Shown here piece by piece: positions 24,451 through 32,476 of a DNA stretch of 48,890 bases. The position numbers were made by a program, and so were the translations under genes. Position 1 is the first letter of the stretch. The number at the start of each line of letters is the position of its first letter. The stretch spans positions 1 through 48,890 of the forward strand of contig JAFUYM010000063.1 in assembly GCA_017470525.1 (NCBI GenBank), written 5' to 3'. The stretch comes from Bacteroidaceae bacterium (GTDB taxonomy: Bacteria; Bacteroidota; Bacteroidia; Bacteroidales; Bacteroidaceae). Under the pieces are notes generated by a model that saw only the letters and a list, made by a program, of their open reading frames with translations, was not told where the DNA came from and did not search any database.

Positions 24451-27316
24451 TGATTAGAAATACACCATCCTTCGTCATCCCTTCAGCCGAAATGTATAAC
24501 CGACGTGCCGACGAGTTGTTCCAAAACTCCACCGTCGCATGCCCGTTGGCATCCGTCTTCACGTCGGGTGCCCAAAAAATGGTGCGTCGAAAATCTTCCA
24601 TAGGCGGCAGTTTGCTATAGTCATCCATCTCAAACGTGTCGGGTTTATCGAATGCCTGAAAATAGGTTTTGCGCAACCCGTTCTTCTTCCATGGCACATG
24701 ATGGTGCGTATAGACGAAAACCGTCACAGGGCTCCTTGCCTTCAAATCATCACAAAACACATAGCGGTCTGGGGCTGACTCATTTTCAGTAATATAAATG
24801 GATTTCACTTCATCCAAAAACACAGGGAAACTCTCCAATGTGTTATCGAATGTGGCAATATTATGAATTGTCAGGTTTGTCGTACTTGTCACCCCTGCAT
24901 AGCAATTGTTCAAAATCCAAATGACAGGGCGACCTTTATAACTCAATCCATCTCGATAAATGTGAGCATCTGCAGGGTCAGTGGAGTTGTAACTCGTTTT
25001 AAAATGGGTCAAGGAGTACCAATCATCCAACAATGGAAATGCATTAGATGGTGCAACGCTCCCTGGAAAGGCTTCCAACGAAACTCGTGTCCACTCCCCC
25101 TTATTATATCTAAACTTCTTTTTCAAAATATTATCATTGGGTTCCGTCGGTAAAAACCTGTCTGAACCTGATGCCTCAAAGAGTGGGTTCCGCACGTACA
25201 GCCACTCCATCAATCCTGGAATCGTGCCTCCTTCATCATAAATATTGTCCACCTCCTTGTCAATATCATAATAGATGTTTGCCCAGTGCCTGCCATGCTC
25301 TTCACTTTCCCACGCGGCACGTGCACCATCAAAGATTCTTCGACGGGCTTTCACTTTCACCTCTTTCAGCACATTTTCACGCTTCAAGATAAGCATATTT
25401 TCCAATTCGAATTCCAGAGAATCAGATACATTAGTAAACAGATTCGGGGTCAAATGCGCCAAGGTGTCGGTTTCGTATGGAGAAAGCCAGCGAGCCATAG
25501 GTGAAAAGTGTCTATCAAGTGTCACCCGATAGTCTTGGCGATGGTCACTCACACCTATCTTTCCTGGTTTTCCAAATCCTAAATTATAGGCGTTTTTCAC
25601 CACAATCTGCATATTCCATTCGTTCCATGCATCCGGCATTTCAAAGGCAAATTGTCCAAGGCTATCCGTCACACAATCACCAGCCACCCATTCGCCATGT
25701 CCTGCCTTGCGGTCCACCCAAATGAGATAAGCGCGCAACGGTTCGTCCGTCACAGGTATGTCTTTTTTTCTTTGCAACAAGGTGCCATTGATGTAGAGTT
25801 TATCCTCTATATTATATGTGCGCGCAAACTCTTCTTTTCCAGCCATCAAGTTCCAGCGATAACGTCTCCATCCTTGCACCATCATCAACAAATCGGCAGC
25901 AACACGGTGTTCGTGGTCATCGCTTTCAAAATAGTACTCTGGATTCCGAATGTAACCCTTCACATCGCTCGACAGGAGCATCCACGTCAGCGCATTGCCC
26001 TCTTTTCCATTCGTCATGGTTGCCACGTCGATTGCTGAGAATGAGAGACTTGCATTGGGTGCCGACTGAATATCCACCTTCACCTTTCCACACGGAACGA
26101 GGTGATCATCAGGAGTTGACACCATCACCTTGTTGGTGGCATCCAACTTAGGGCAGATGAAGAACAAGCGTTCAGCCATCACACGCCCATCCGAATCGAA
26201 CACTGTCAATTGATTCACTCCAGCCGGCAGACTTTCCCTCGCAAACTTCAACGTCATCTGCGGTCGGCAACTCAGCGTGTCACAGGCAATCAGGATGCCA
26301 TCGTGCATTAAGGTATAACCCAACAGGCGATAGTGCATCGCCACCGTTGTCGTCATCGAAGCCACCACATTTGAGTCGCCAAGCGTGTTGAGGGTCAAAC
26401 TGAGACCCTGTGGCATGGCTTCAGGCAACTGAAACTCCCGTTTCTTTCCGTCGGCAGTGGTCAACTGGAGGTATTTCGGCTCATCATCAGGCGTGATGTT
26501 GAAATAGCCACGTCCGTCCTTATAGGTGACTGCCCCTCCCAACAACTGCTTCTGTTCGTCCAAGATGACAGCATCCACATCGAAATACCGTCCCTCATCA
26601 TCATTCACAGCAAAAGCCACCCTCGACGGTAAACCCTCCACCAGATCACCCCCTTCGGGATAGAAATTCACATGCACCTCTCCATGTGGCAGCCGCTTCA
26701 TGGTCAGTTGGTTCTGATTCTTATTCCCGGCATCTTCACGAAGAATCTCCATTGGCACTTCACGGTAATCGGGTTGTCTTTTACGATAGGAAAACTTGTC
26801 AATTTCCATACGCGAATAATCGCCCACTTCTTTGGGTTGCTTGAAAATCGGGAGCACCCGCGAGTAAATCCCCGTACCGCCCCAATTCATCATGTATTTT
26901 GTGTATGCCCTTAACTCATAGAACCCGGTCACATAGAGCGTGTCGAGCGTAAAGTCACCCACTGCTTCCCCCTCTTCAATATGGACTTTGCGACTCTGCA
27001 CAACTTCCCCACTTGGATTCACCAACTCCACATACAACACGCTGCTCATGTCGGTCGGCTTGCCCGTATCAGTGCGGATGACATAGCCTTTGAACCAAAG
27101 TTTCTCTCCCTTGAAGTAACCCGTGTTGTCCAAATGCAGATACACCTTCTCCTGTGGCACTTCATGCCCAAACGACCACACGTGCTGCATCAGCCGTACC
27201 AGATTGACATACTCTGGCGAACCTGTCAAAACCGAGTCGGACAGGTTGATGTTTTGCCCTAATGCCACCAGCCAACAACTCAGCAGCAAGGCTCCAATCA
27301 TAGTGAATCGTCTCAT
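24443..27316 (-). CDS. Secreted MG2-domain (alpha-2-macroglobulin-like) protein
   Basis: A 957-aa exported protein with a signal peptide to about residue 20. The MG2 region (about 50-170) carries EKVYLHLDNTGYFKGEKLWF, YVELVNPSGEVVQSRKVHI and GFYELRAYTKYMMNWGG, typical of Bacteroidetes macroglobulin-related proteins. Further beta domains follow. Near the C-terminus a plug-like segment (GRPVIWILNNCYAG; FLDEVKSIYITEN) precedes a final domain with FRRTIFWAPDVKTDANGHA. There is no thioester motif visible, so it is not a classical protease-trapping macroglobulin. Its ATG overlaps the stop of the upstream regulator gene as ATGA, so the two are translationally coupled. Confidence 0.82.
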   Translation of the reverse strand: MRRFTMIGALLLSCWLVALGQNINLSDSVLTGSPEYVNLVRLMQHVWSFGHEVPQEKVYLHLDNTGYFKGEKLWFKGYVIRTDTGKPTDMSSVLYVELVNPSGEVVQSRKVHIEEGEAVGDFTLDTLYVTGFYELRAYTKYMMNWGGTGIYSRVLPIFKQPKEVGDYSRMEIDKFSYRKRQPDYREVPMEILREDAGNKNQNQLTMKRLPHGEVHVNFYPEGGDLVEGLPSRVAFAVNDDEGRYFDVDAVILDEQKQLLGGAVTYKDGRGYFNITPDDEPKYLQLTTADGKKREFQLPEAMPQGLSLTLNTLGDSNVVASMTTTVAMHYRLLGYTLMHDGILIACDTLSCRPQMTLKFARESLPAGVNQLTVFDSDGRVMAERLFFICPKLDATNKVMVSTPDDHLVPCGKVKVDIQSAPNASLSFSAIDVATMTNGKEGNALTWMLLSSDVKGYIRNPEYYFESDDHEHRVAADLLMMVQGWRRYRWNLMAGKEEFARTYNIEDKLYINGTLLQRKKDIPVTDEPLRAYLIWVDRKAGHGEWVAGDCVTDSLGQFAFEMPDAWNEWNMQIVVKNAYNLGFGKPGKIGVSDHRQDYRVTLDRHFSPMARWLSPYETDTLAHLTPNLFTNVSDSLEFELENMLILKRENVLKEVKVKARRRIFDGARAAWESEEHGRHWANIYYDIDKEVDNIYDEGGTIPGLMEWLYVRNPLFEASGSDRFLPTEPNDNILKKKFRYNKGEWTRVSLEAFPGSVAPSNAFPLLDDWYSLTHFKTSYNSTDPADAHIYRDGLSYKGRPVIWILNNCYAGVTSTTNLTIHNIATFDNTLESFPVFLDEVKSIYITENESAPDRYVFCDDLKARSPVTVFVYTHHHVPWKKNGLRKTYFQAFDKPDTFEMDDYSKLPPMEDFRRTIFWAPDVKTDANGHATVEFWNNSSARRLYISAEGMTKDGVFLINE

Positions 27317-29208
27317 AGGTTTAGGTTTTGTAATTCAGGAAGTTCTACATTTTTCAATTTCTTTCTCAATCGGCTTTTTGCAGTTCGGTAAGCCGAATAG
27401 GAGGGGATTTCGAGCACCTCCATCACCTGTTCGTCAGTCATGCTTTCCGAATAGGAAATCATGCATATCACCTGTTCTCTTGGGGTCAACGAAGGGCACA
27501 ACTTCTCCAGTTTGGCAAGCAATGCCGCATTCTTGGGTTTCTTTGCCGACCATGCTGCTACCAAACTGTCCCAGAAGTTTTCGGCACCCGCTTTTTCGTC
27601 CTCCAGCGCCCCTTCGTCGGCATCGTCGCCCCATTTTCTGCCGAAGTCTGACTGCCGTCTCCTCTTTCGGTATCGATAAATCGCGAAGGCCACCGTCCCC
27701 GCCATCGCCAAAATGCCCAAAAGCCACCACGTTGCATGCAGTAAACGGTGTTCGGCTTGTGCCTGTGGTTGAGGAATCAGTTCATAGCCCGCCCCGAACG
27801 TGTGTTCACGGTCATAAATCAACGAAAGAGAGTCGGGCACTTCTATCATGGTGTCAATCATCACCTGTTCCTCTTTGGTCAGCGCATCCGACTCGGTGTG
27901 CAGAATCAGACGGAAACGCCTACGGAACTCAAACTCGTCGTTGTAGTTGAGTGGTGTGACCAGCGGGAAGCCTTCCCGATTCAGTGTGCCAACCACCGAA
28001 GGCTCTCTTGCAAGCAGGAACTCACGCACGGCGGCAAACTCATCGGCAGTGAGCAGATGAGTGTCCTCATCCTCCAAATAACGCTCCACAAACTTCTCGT
28101 AATAGTTGTTGGGAACGCTGCGACCATCGAAGAGATAAACCAATTGAATATCAGGATTTTCAGCAAAATCAAAACGGATGTTGGAGAGTTGGTTGAGGGT
28201 CGGAATCATGGTTTTCGCACTCATGCCCACAAACTCCACATATTTGCCACGATGCCGCTTCGCCAAAGCCTCAATGACCGCCTTACCTCGTTGGGCAGGA
28301 GATTCGTAAGTGGCTGTGAGTGAGTTGGCTATGGGCATAGGTTTCAGCAATAAAAAGTCGTTGCCCAACACAGCCGCATCCTGCATGGCAAGCAAATGGT
28401 CAACCGAGCACTTCGACTGATAGTTCACCACCCTGCCTTCGGTGAGACTAATTGTAAGTGTCACATCGTCAGCAGGATGCACATAAACAGGTATCAACCA
28501 CTCATCATCTTCCATTGCCGATGCCAACACCAACAGGGATGCCCGCTTCACTTCAGCCGACAACATGAAGGAACCGTCGTTTTGCAAGTGGCAGGAGGCA
28601 AGGGGACGGCGGGGTTCATCGCCCAATGCCGACTCGTCGCACAAAAATAACGACAGGTGTTCCTCTTTCGGTCGATAGCCTTTCAACTTCCCATGAATCA
28701 ATGCCTTGCCATCACCAAATGAATGATTGCAATCGAACATCTGACGAGTGGTTCGCTGTTGGAAACGCACGTTTTCAGCCGTGTTGCCCTCGGTCATGCC
28801 CAGCAACAAGGCGCGGTTCCGATGAATCTGCGATTCCACAAAATCGACCGACCGCACATCGTCAGCCAAAGGAGCGAATGACAGCACAAAAGCCCACTCA
28901 CCACGTTCGTCCAGCCACATGCTTTTGCCCAATTCCAACCCTTGAGCACTCTGCACCGCATAGGTGCGTCCACGTTCATCGCGCAAATGGCAACACCTCC
29001 GAATGAAAAATGACGTGTCGGGTTTGCCGCGAGCCACAAGCGAAAGCAAGGTGGCGGTGTCGTTCACCGTGATGCCTGTCACCGCATACTTCTGTTGGTT
29101 GGAAAAATACACGTTCACCTGCTGCCACACTTTCTGCTTTGCCACCACCCCAAGAGGCAGCAGCCAAAGCATCATATAAATAAATAATGTACAGCCATTT
29201 TTTCTCAT
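27313..29208 (-). CDS. Membrane-spanning regulator: periplasmic TlpA-like sensor, TM helix, cytoplasmic HTH
   Basis: A 631-aa one-component regulator candidate. A signal-anchor or signal peptide (residues 1-24) leads to a large periplasmic part. Residues about 300-440 resemble the thioredoxin fold of TlpA/DUF4369 proteins, but the CxxC site is absent (GMSAKTMIP in its place). A TM helix WWLLGILAMAGTVAFAIY lies at about 494-512, followed by a basic stop-transfer RKRRR. The cytoplasmic tail ends with a LuxR/sigma-4-type HTH beginning LTPREQVICMISYSE at residue 574. The ATG at 29208 is chosen because an upstream ATG at 29229 would start at the predicted transcription start. It is coupled by ATGA to the MG2 gene. 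The ligand is unknown. Confidence 0.75.
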   Translation of the reverse strand: MRKNGCTLFIYMMLWLLPLGVVAKQKVWQQVNVYFSNQQKYAVTGITVNDTATLLSLVARGKPDTSFFIRRCCHLRDERGRTYAVQSAQGLELGKSMWLDERGEWAFVLSFAPLADDVRSVDFVESQIHRNRALLLGMTEGNTAENVRFQQRTTRQMFDCNHSFGDGKALIHGKLKGYRPKEEHLSLFLCDESALGDEPRRPLASCHLQNDGSFMLSAEVKRASLLVLASAMEDDEWLIPVYVHPADDVTLTISLTEGRVVNYQSKCSVDHLLAMQDAAVLGNDFLLLKPMPIANSLTATYESPAQRGKAVIEALAKRHRGKYVEFVGMSAKTMIPTLNQLSNIRFDFAENPDIQLVYLFDGRSVPNNYYEKFVERYLEDEDTHLLTADEFAAVREFLLAREPSVVGTLNREGFPLVTPLNYNDEFEFRRRFRLILHTESDALTKEEQVMIDTMIEVPDSLSLIYDREHTFGAGYELIPQPQAQAEHRLLHATWWLLGILAMAGTVAFAIYRYRKRRRQSDFGRKWGDDADEGALEDEKAGAENFWDSLVAAWSAKKPKNAALLAKLEKLCPSLTPREQVICMISYSESMTDEQVMEVLEIPSYSAYRTAKSRLRKKLKNVELPELQNLNL

Positions 29209-29237
29209 GTTGAACGCCTTTTTTGTCATTGCAGTTG

Positions 29238-29245
29238 CAAAGTTA
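29238..29245 (-). promoter_or_regulatory. Promoter of the regulator/MG2 operon
   Basis: CAAAGTTA reads TAACTTTG on the minus strand; the -33 TTG (29266-29268) is exactly 20 bases upstream. It is preceded by a CCCTGTAACA box 28 bases above the -7 element. The whole arrangement is repeated at 48735-48780. Confidence 0.8.
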
Positions 29246-29273
29246 CAAAATATTCTTCAACACCACAATAGTT

Positions 29274-29372
29274 TGTTACAGGGTCTCTATGCCAAGTCAC
29301 TGTATATCAGTTAATAAAAATTTTCACAATAGGTAAATTGTAACAAAATTGACCCTGTAACAAAGTTGTAAC
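29274..29372 (-). promoter_or_regulatory. Putative operator array, TGTAAC/GTTACA boxes
   Basis: Read toward the regulator gene: three direct GTTACA boxes (plus coordinates 29367-29372, 29356-29361, 29339-29344), the last two separated by 11 bases, then an inverted box CCCTGTAACA (29274-29283). The same boxes with nearly the same spacings precede the right-edge gene. They probably bind a dimeric regulator; the HTH protein of this operon is the obvious candidate. Confidence 0.7.
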
Positions 29373-29488
29373 AAACGGTTTTCACCCTATTTTTCACCCG
29401 ATTGACACCAGCAGTCACCCTACCCTTTCTGCACATACTTCACCAACCTCTGTAAAAAAGCCCCTTTTCTGGCTGTTTCAGGACCTCT

Positions 29489-29557
29489 CAACCGACGTCG
29501 TCGACATCGGTCAACCGACATCGTCGACATCGGCGAACCGACATCGACGACGTCGCT
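29489..29557. repeat. Three 23-base GC-rich tandem repeats
   Basis: Units at 29489-29511, 29512-29534 and 29535-29557 all begin AACCGAC at their second base and are built from palindromic pieces such as GTCGACATCGG and GACGTCGTCGAC. The composition stands out from the AT-rich surroundings. Confidence 0.9.
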
Positions 29558-29713
29558 GAAGGGGTTGTGGAAGCCCCCCAATCGTTCCCCTTCCCACCCC
29601 CAACTTGTGCCTCACCGTCCTCTCCTCTCCCCCTTTTTCTTCTCTCCGTTCCAATTCCCACTTTCTTTTTCACATTTTTTCAAAGAACTCTTCCGCCGAA
29701 AGAAAAAAAGTTT

Positions 29714-29721
29714 TATCTTTG
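29714..29721 (+). promoter_or_regulatory. Promoter of the nucleobase permease operon
   Basis: TATCTTTG matches TAnnTTTG and lies 49 bases before the ATG of the first permease gene. No good -33 TTG is visible. Confidence 0.6.
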
Positions 29722-29770
29722 CAGCAAATATCTTGAGTGATTGTTTATTTCGATAAAAATTCTGTTGCGT

Positions 29771-31069
29771 ATGCTGAAAAAATTGTTTGGCTTCGACCCT
29801 GCGAAGCATTCGGTCAAGACGGAAGTGATGGCTGGCTTGACCTCATTCTTGACGATGGCGTATATCCTTGCCGTCAATCCGAACATCTTCTCTGCTTTGG
29901 CTGACCAAGGGATGGACACGAATGCGGTGTTCACGGCTACGGTCATTGCCTCGGTGGTGGGCACGCTGGTGATGGCTGTGTATGCGAAGATGCCGTTTGG
30001 ACTTGCCCCGGGCATGGGTCTGAACGCTTTTTTTGTCTATACGGTGTGCCTCACGATGGGCTATTCGTGGCAGTTTGCGCTGACGGCAATTCTGCTGGAG
30101 GGCATCATCTTCATCATCATGAGTGTGACGAAGGTGAGGGAACTGATTGTGAACGCCATCCCGATGCAGTTGAAGGCTGCCATCTCGGTGGGCATCGGTC
30201 TGTTCATCGCATCGCTGGGCTTGAAGAATGCGGGCATCATCGTGGACAGTGAGGCTACGCTGGTCACGCTGGGCACGGTGAACAGCGGCACGGCGCTGCT
30301 GTGCATCATCGGCATCCTGCTGACGGCGGCACTGCTCATCTACAAGGTGAAGGGTGCGCTGCTGGTGGGCATTCTGGCGACAACTTTGATTGGTATTCCG
30401 ATGGGCATCACGGAACTGAACGGCATTGTGGGCATGCCGCCCGATGTGTCGCCGCTGTGCCTGCAGTTTGAGTGGCACAACATCTTCACGCTTGACATGC
30501 TGCTGGTGGTGGTCACGTTCCTGTTCATCGACATGTTTGACACGATTGGCACACTGATTGGTGTGATGGGCTCGGCAAACCTGATTGAGAAGGACGGCAA
30601 GATTCCTGGGGTGAACAGGGCTTTGCTGGCTGATGCGATTGCCACGACGGCTGGTGCCTGTGTGGGCGCTTCGACCACGACGACTTACGTGGAGTCGGCT
30701 GCAGGTGTGGGTGAAGGAGGCAGAACGGGCTTAACGGCTGCATCGATTGCTTTCTTCTTCATCATTGCGCTGTTCTTCTCGCCGCTGTTCCTGTCGATTC
30801 CTTCGGCTGCCACGGCTCCTGCACTGATTGTGGTGGGTCTGATGATGTTCATGCAGGTGGTGCATATCGACTTCAACTCTTATGAGGAGGGGCTGCCTTG
30901 TTTCATCACTTTGTTTGCCATGACGATGGCAAGCAGCATCAGCGACGGCATCCTGCTGGGCATCATCTCGTGGGTGGTGCTGAACGCGGTGGCACGGAAA
31001 TGGGAGAACCTGAACTGGACGCTGGTGGTGCTGGCTGTGATTTTTGCGCTGAGATACATTTTGCTGTAA
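29771..31069 (+). CDS. NCS2 purine permease (AzgA/PbuG-like)
   Basis: A 432-aa inner-membrane symporter of the AzgA-like branch of the NCS2 family, importing adenine, guanine or hypoxanthine. Family blocks include FGFDPAKHSVKTEVMAGLTSF at the N-terminus (here split by the first helix), APGMGLNAFFVYTV, GLKNAGIIV, FIDMFDTIGTLIGV, and SVGIGLFIASLGL. About 12-14 hydrophobic segments fill the protein. The ATG at 29771 is preferred; the open frame begins ten codons earlier. Third codon positions are strongly G/C here compared with the polysaccharide genes. One base separates its stop from the next permease gene. Confidence 0.93.
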   Translation: MLKKLFGFDPAKHSVKTEVMAGLTSFLTMAYILAVNPNIFSALADQGMDTNAVFTATVIASVVGTLVMAVYAKMPFGLAPGMGLNAFFVYTVCLTMGYSWQFALTAILLEGIIFIIMSVTKVRELIVNAIPMQLKAAISVGIGLFIASLGLKNAGIIVDSEATLVTLGTVNSGTALLCIIGILLTAALLIYKVKGALLVGILATTLIGIPMGITELNGIVGMPPDVSPLCLQFEWHNIFTLDMLLVVVTFLFIDMFDTIGTLIGVMGSANLIEKDGKIPGVNRALLADAIATTAGACVGASTTTTYVESAAGVGEGGRTGLTAASIAFFFIIALFFSPLFLSIPSAATAPALIVVGLMMFMQVVHIDFNSYEEGLPCFITLFAMTMASSISDGILLGIISWVVLNAVARKWENLNWTLVVLAVIFALRYILL

Positions 31070-31070
31070 T

Positions 31071-32384
31071 ATGGAAACTACTCAACAACTGGGCATTTAC
31101 GATGCCCGCCAACTGGGTCCTGTGAAGTTCGGCATTCTGGGTGTGCAGCACTTGTTTGCCATGTTTGGTGCCACGATTCTGGTGCCTGCCATCACGGGGC
31201 TGGACGTGTCTGCCACGCTGCTGTTTGCTGGTATCGGCACTCTGATTTTCCACTTTATTTCGAAGATGAAGGTGCCTGCCTTCTTGGGCAGTTCATTTGC
31301 GTTCATCGGGGGTTACATGTCCATCAAGCAGATAGGCATGGACAAGGGTTTGCCCGAGTATCTGTCTCTGGATTATGCCTGCATCGGCGTGTGCTGTGCG
31401 GGGCTCTGCTATTTCCTGATGGCTGGTCTCATCAAGGGGTTCGGTTCGGAGCGTGTACTGAAATATTTCCCGCCAGTGGTGACGGGTCCCATGGTGGTGT
31501 CCATCGGTTTGTGTCTGTCGGGCTCTGCCATCTCGAGTGTGACGAGCGACTGGCTCATCTCGCTGGTGGCTATTGTGGTGGTGATTGTGAGCAACATGTG
31601 GGGCAGGGGCATCGTGAGGATTGTGCCAATCCTGCTGGGTGTCATTGCTTCGTATGGCTTGGCGGCTTGTCTGGGCAGAGTGGATTTCACCGCTTTCAAC
31701 GAGGCTGCATGGATTGGGTTGCCTGTGGCTCGCGAGAACACGGTGCTGGCGGTGTTGGACAATCCTGATAAATCTCTCATCCTTTCCAGCATCATCGCCA
31801 TCATGCCGATTGCCTTTGCCACCATCATGGAGCATATCGGTGACATGTGTGCCATCTCGGGCACCGTGGGCAAGAATTTCCTGGCTGACCCTGGATTGCA
31901 CCGCACCCTGACGGGCGACGGTATTGCCACTGCGCTGGCTTCGCTGTTTGGCGCTCCTGCCAACACGACCTACGGCGAGAACACGGGTGTGCTGAACATC
32001 ACGAAGGTGTATGACCCGCGTGTGATTCGCCTGGCTGCGATGCTGGCAATCCTGCTGAGTTTCTGTCCGAAGTTTGCCTGTCTGGTGGGCATGATGCCAG
32101 CGGCTACCATCGGCGGCGTGTCGCTGATTCTCTACGGTATGATTTCAGCAGTGGGCATCCGCAACATGGTGGAGGCTCACATCGACTTCGCCTCGATGCG
32201 CAATGTCATCATTGCCGCGCTCATTTTGGTGATTGCCATCGGTGTGAAGTATGGAGCAAACGATTCCATCCCTATCGGTCCCGTCAACATTTCAGGCTTG
32301 GCTTTGGCTGCCATCGTGGGCATCCTGCTCAACGCCATTCTCCCGAACCGTGTGGATATCGACATCGAACAATATACTAATTAA
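31071..32384 (+). CDS. NCS2 uracil permease (UraA-like)
   Basis: A 437-aa nucleobase:cation symporter of the UraA branch. It shows LGVQHLFAMFGATILVPAITGLD at the N-terminus (interrupted helix 1), FLGSSFAFIGGY of helix 3, PPVVTGPMVVSIGL, GEN in TTYGENTGVLNITKVYDP (the substrate-contacting helix 10 segment) and EHIGD (helix 8 Glu) for proton coupling. It is cotranscribed with the purine permease, the two genes being one base apart. Together they suggest salvage of free bases. The stop codon TAA starts a seven-base tandem array (32382-32402). Confidence 0.93.
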   Translation: METTQQLGIYDARQLGPVKFGILGVQHLFAMFGATILVPAITGLDVSATLLFAGIGTLIFHFISKMKVPAFLGSSFAFIGGYMSIKQIGMDKGLPEYLSLDYACIGVCCAGLCYFLMAGLIKGFGSERVLKYFPPVVTGPMVVSIGLCLSGSAISSVTSDWLISLVAIVVVIVSNMWGRGIVRIVPILLGVIASYGLAACLGRVDFTAFNEAAWIGLPVARENTVLAVLDNPDKSLILSSIIAIMPIAFATIMEHIGDMCAISGTVGKNFLADPGLHRTLTGDGIATALASLFGAPANTTYGENTGVLNITKVYDPRVIRLAAMLAILLSFCPKFACLVGMMPAATIGGVSLILYGMISAVGIRNMVEAHIDFASMRNVIIAALILVIAIGVKYGANDSIPIGPVNISGLALAAIVGILLNAILPNRVDIDIEQYTN

Positions 32385-32402
32385 TTCATAATTGATAATT
32401 CA
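32382..32402. repeat. Tandem heptamer TAATTSA x3 starting at a stop codon
   Basis: Units TAATTCA, TAATTGA, TAATTCA. The first three bases are the TAA stop of the uracil permease gene. After it, TTTCGGAT (32409-32416) can pair with ATCCGAAA (32449-32456). Confidence 0.9.
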
Positions 32403-32476
32403 TTTAACTTTCGGATTTCCTTTTTTTACCGCAAAGCGTAATAAACACATCCGAAACTAAAATTAATAATAAGACA

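Larger units (their letters stand above)
29246..29770. other. Divergent intergenic region
   Basis: The roughly 560 bases between two divergently read operons hold, from left to right: the regulator promoter and operator boxes (29238-29372), a C-rich stretch with several TTTCACCC motifs, three 23-base GC-rich tandem repeats (29489-29557), a pyrimidine-rich stretch on the plus strand to about 29690, and the promoter of the permease operon (29714-29721). No RNA gene or credible small ORF was recognised. Confidence 0.6.

Noticed and set aside
29489-29557. CRISPR-like repeats
   Set aside because: The 23-base units are directly adjacent without spacers and there are no cas genes.
29843-30478. 211-codon minus-strand frame opposite the purine permease
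   Set aside because: Product of high G/C at third positions in the permease; His/Arg/Gln-rich with no homology.
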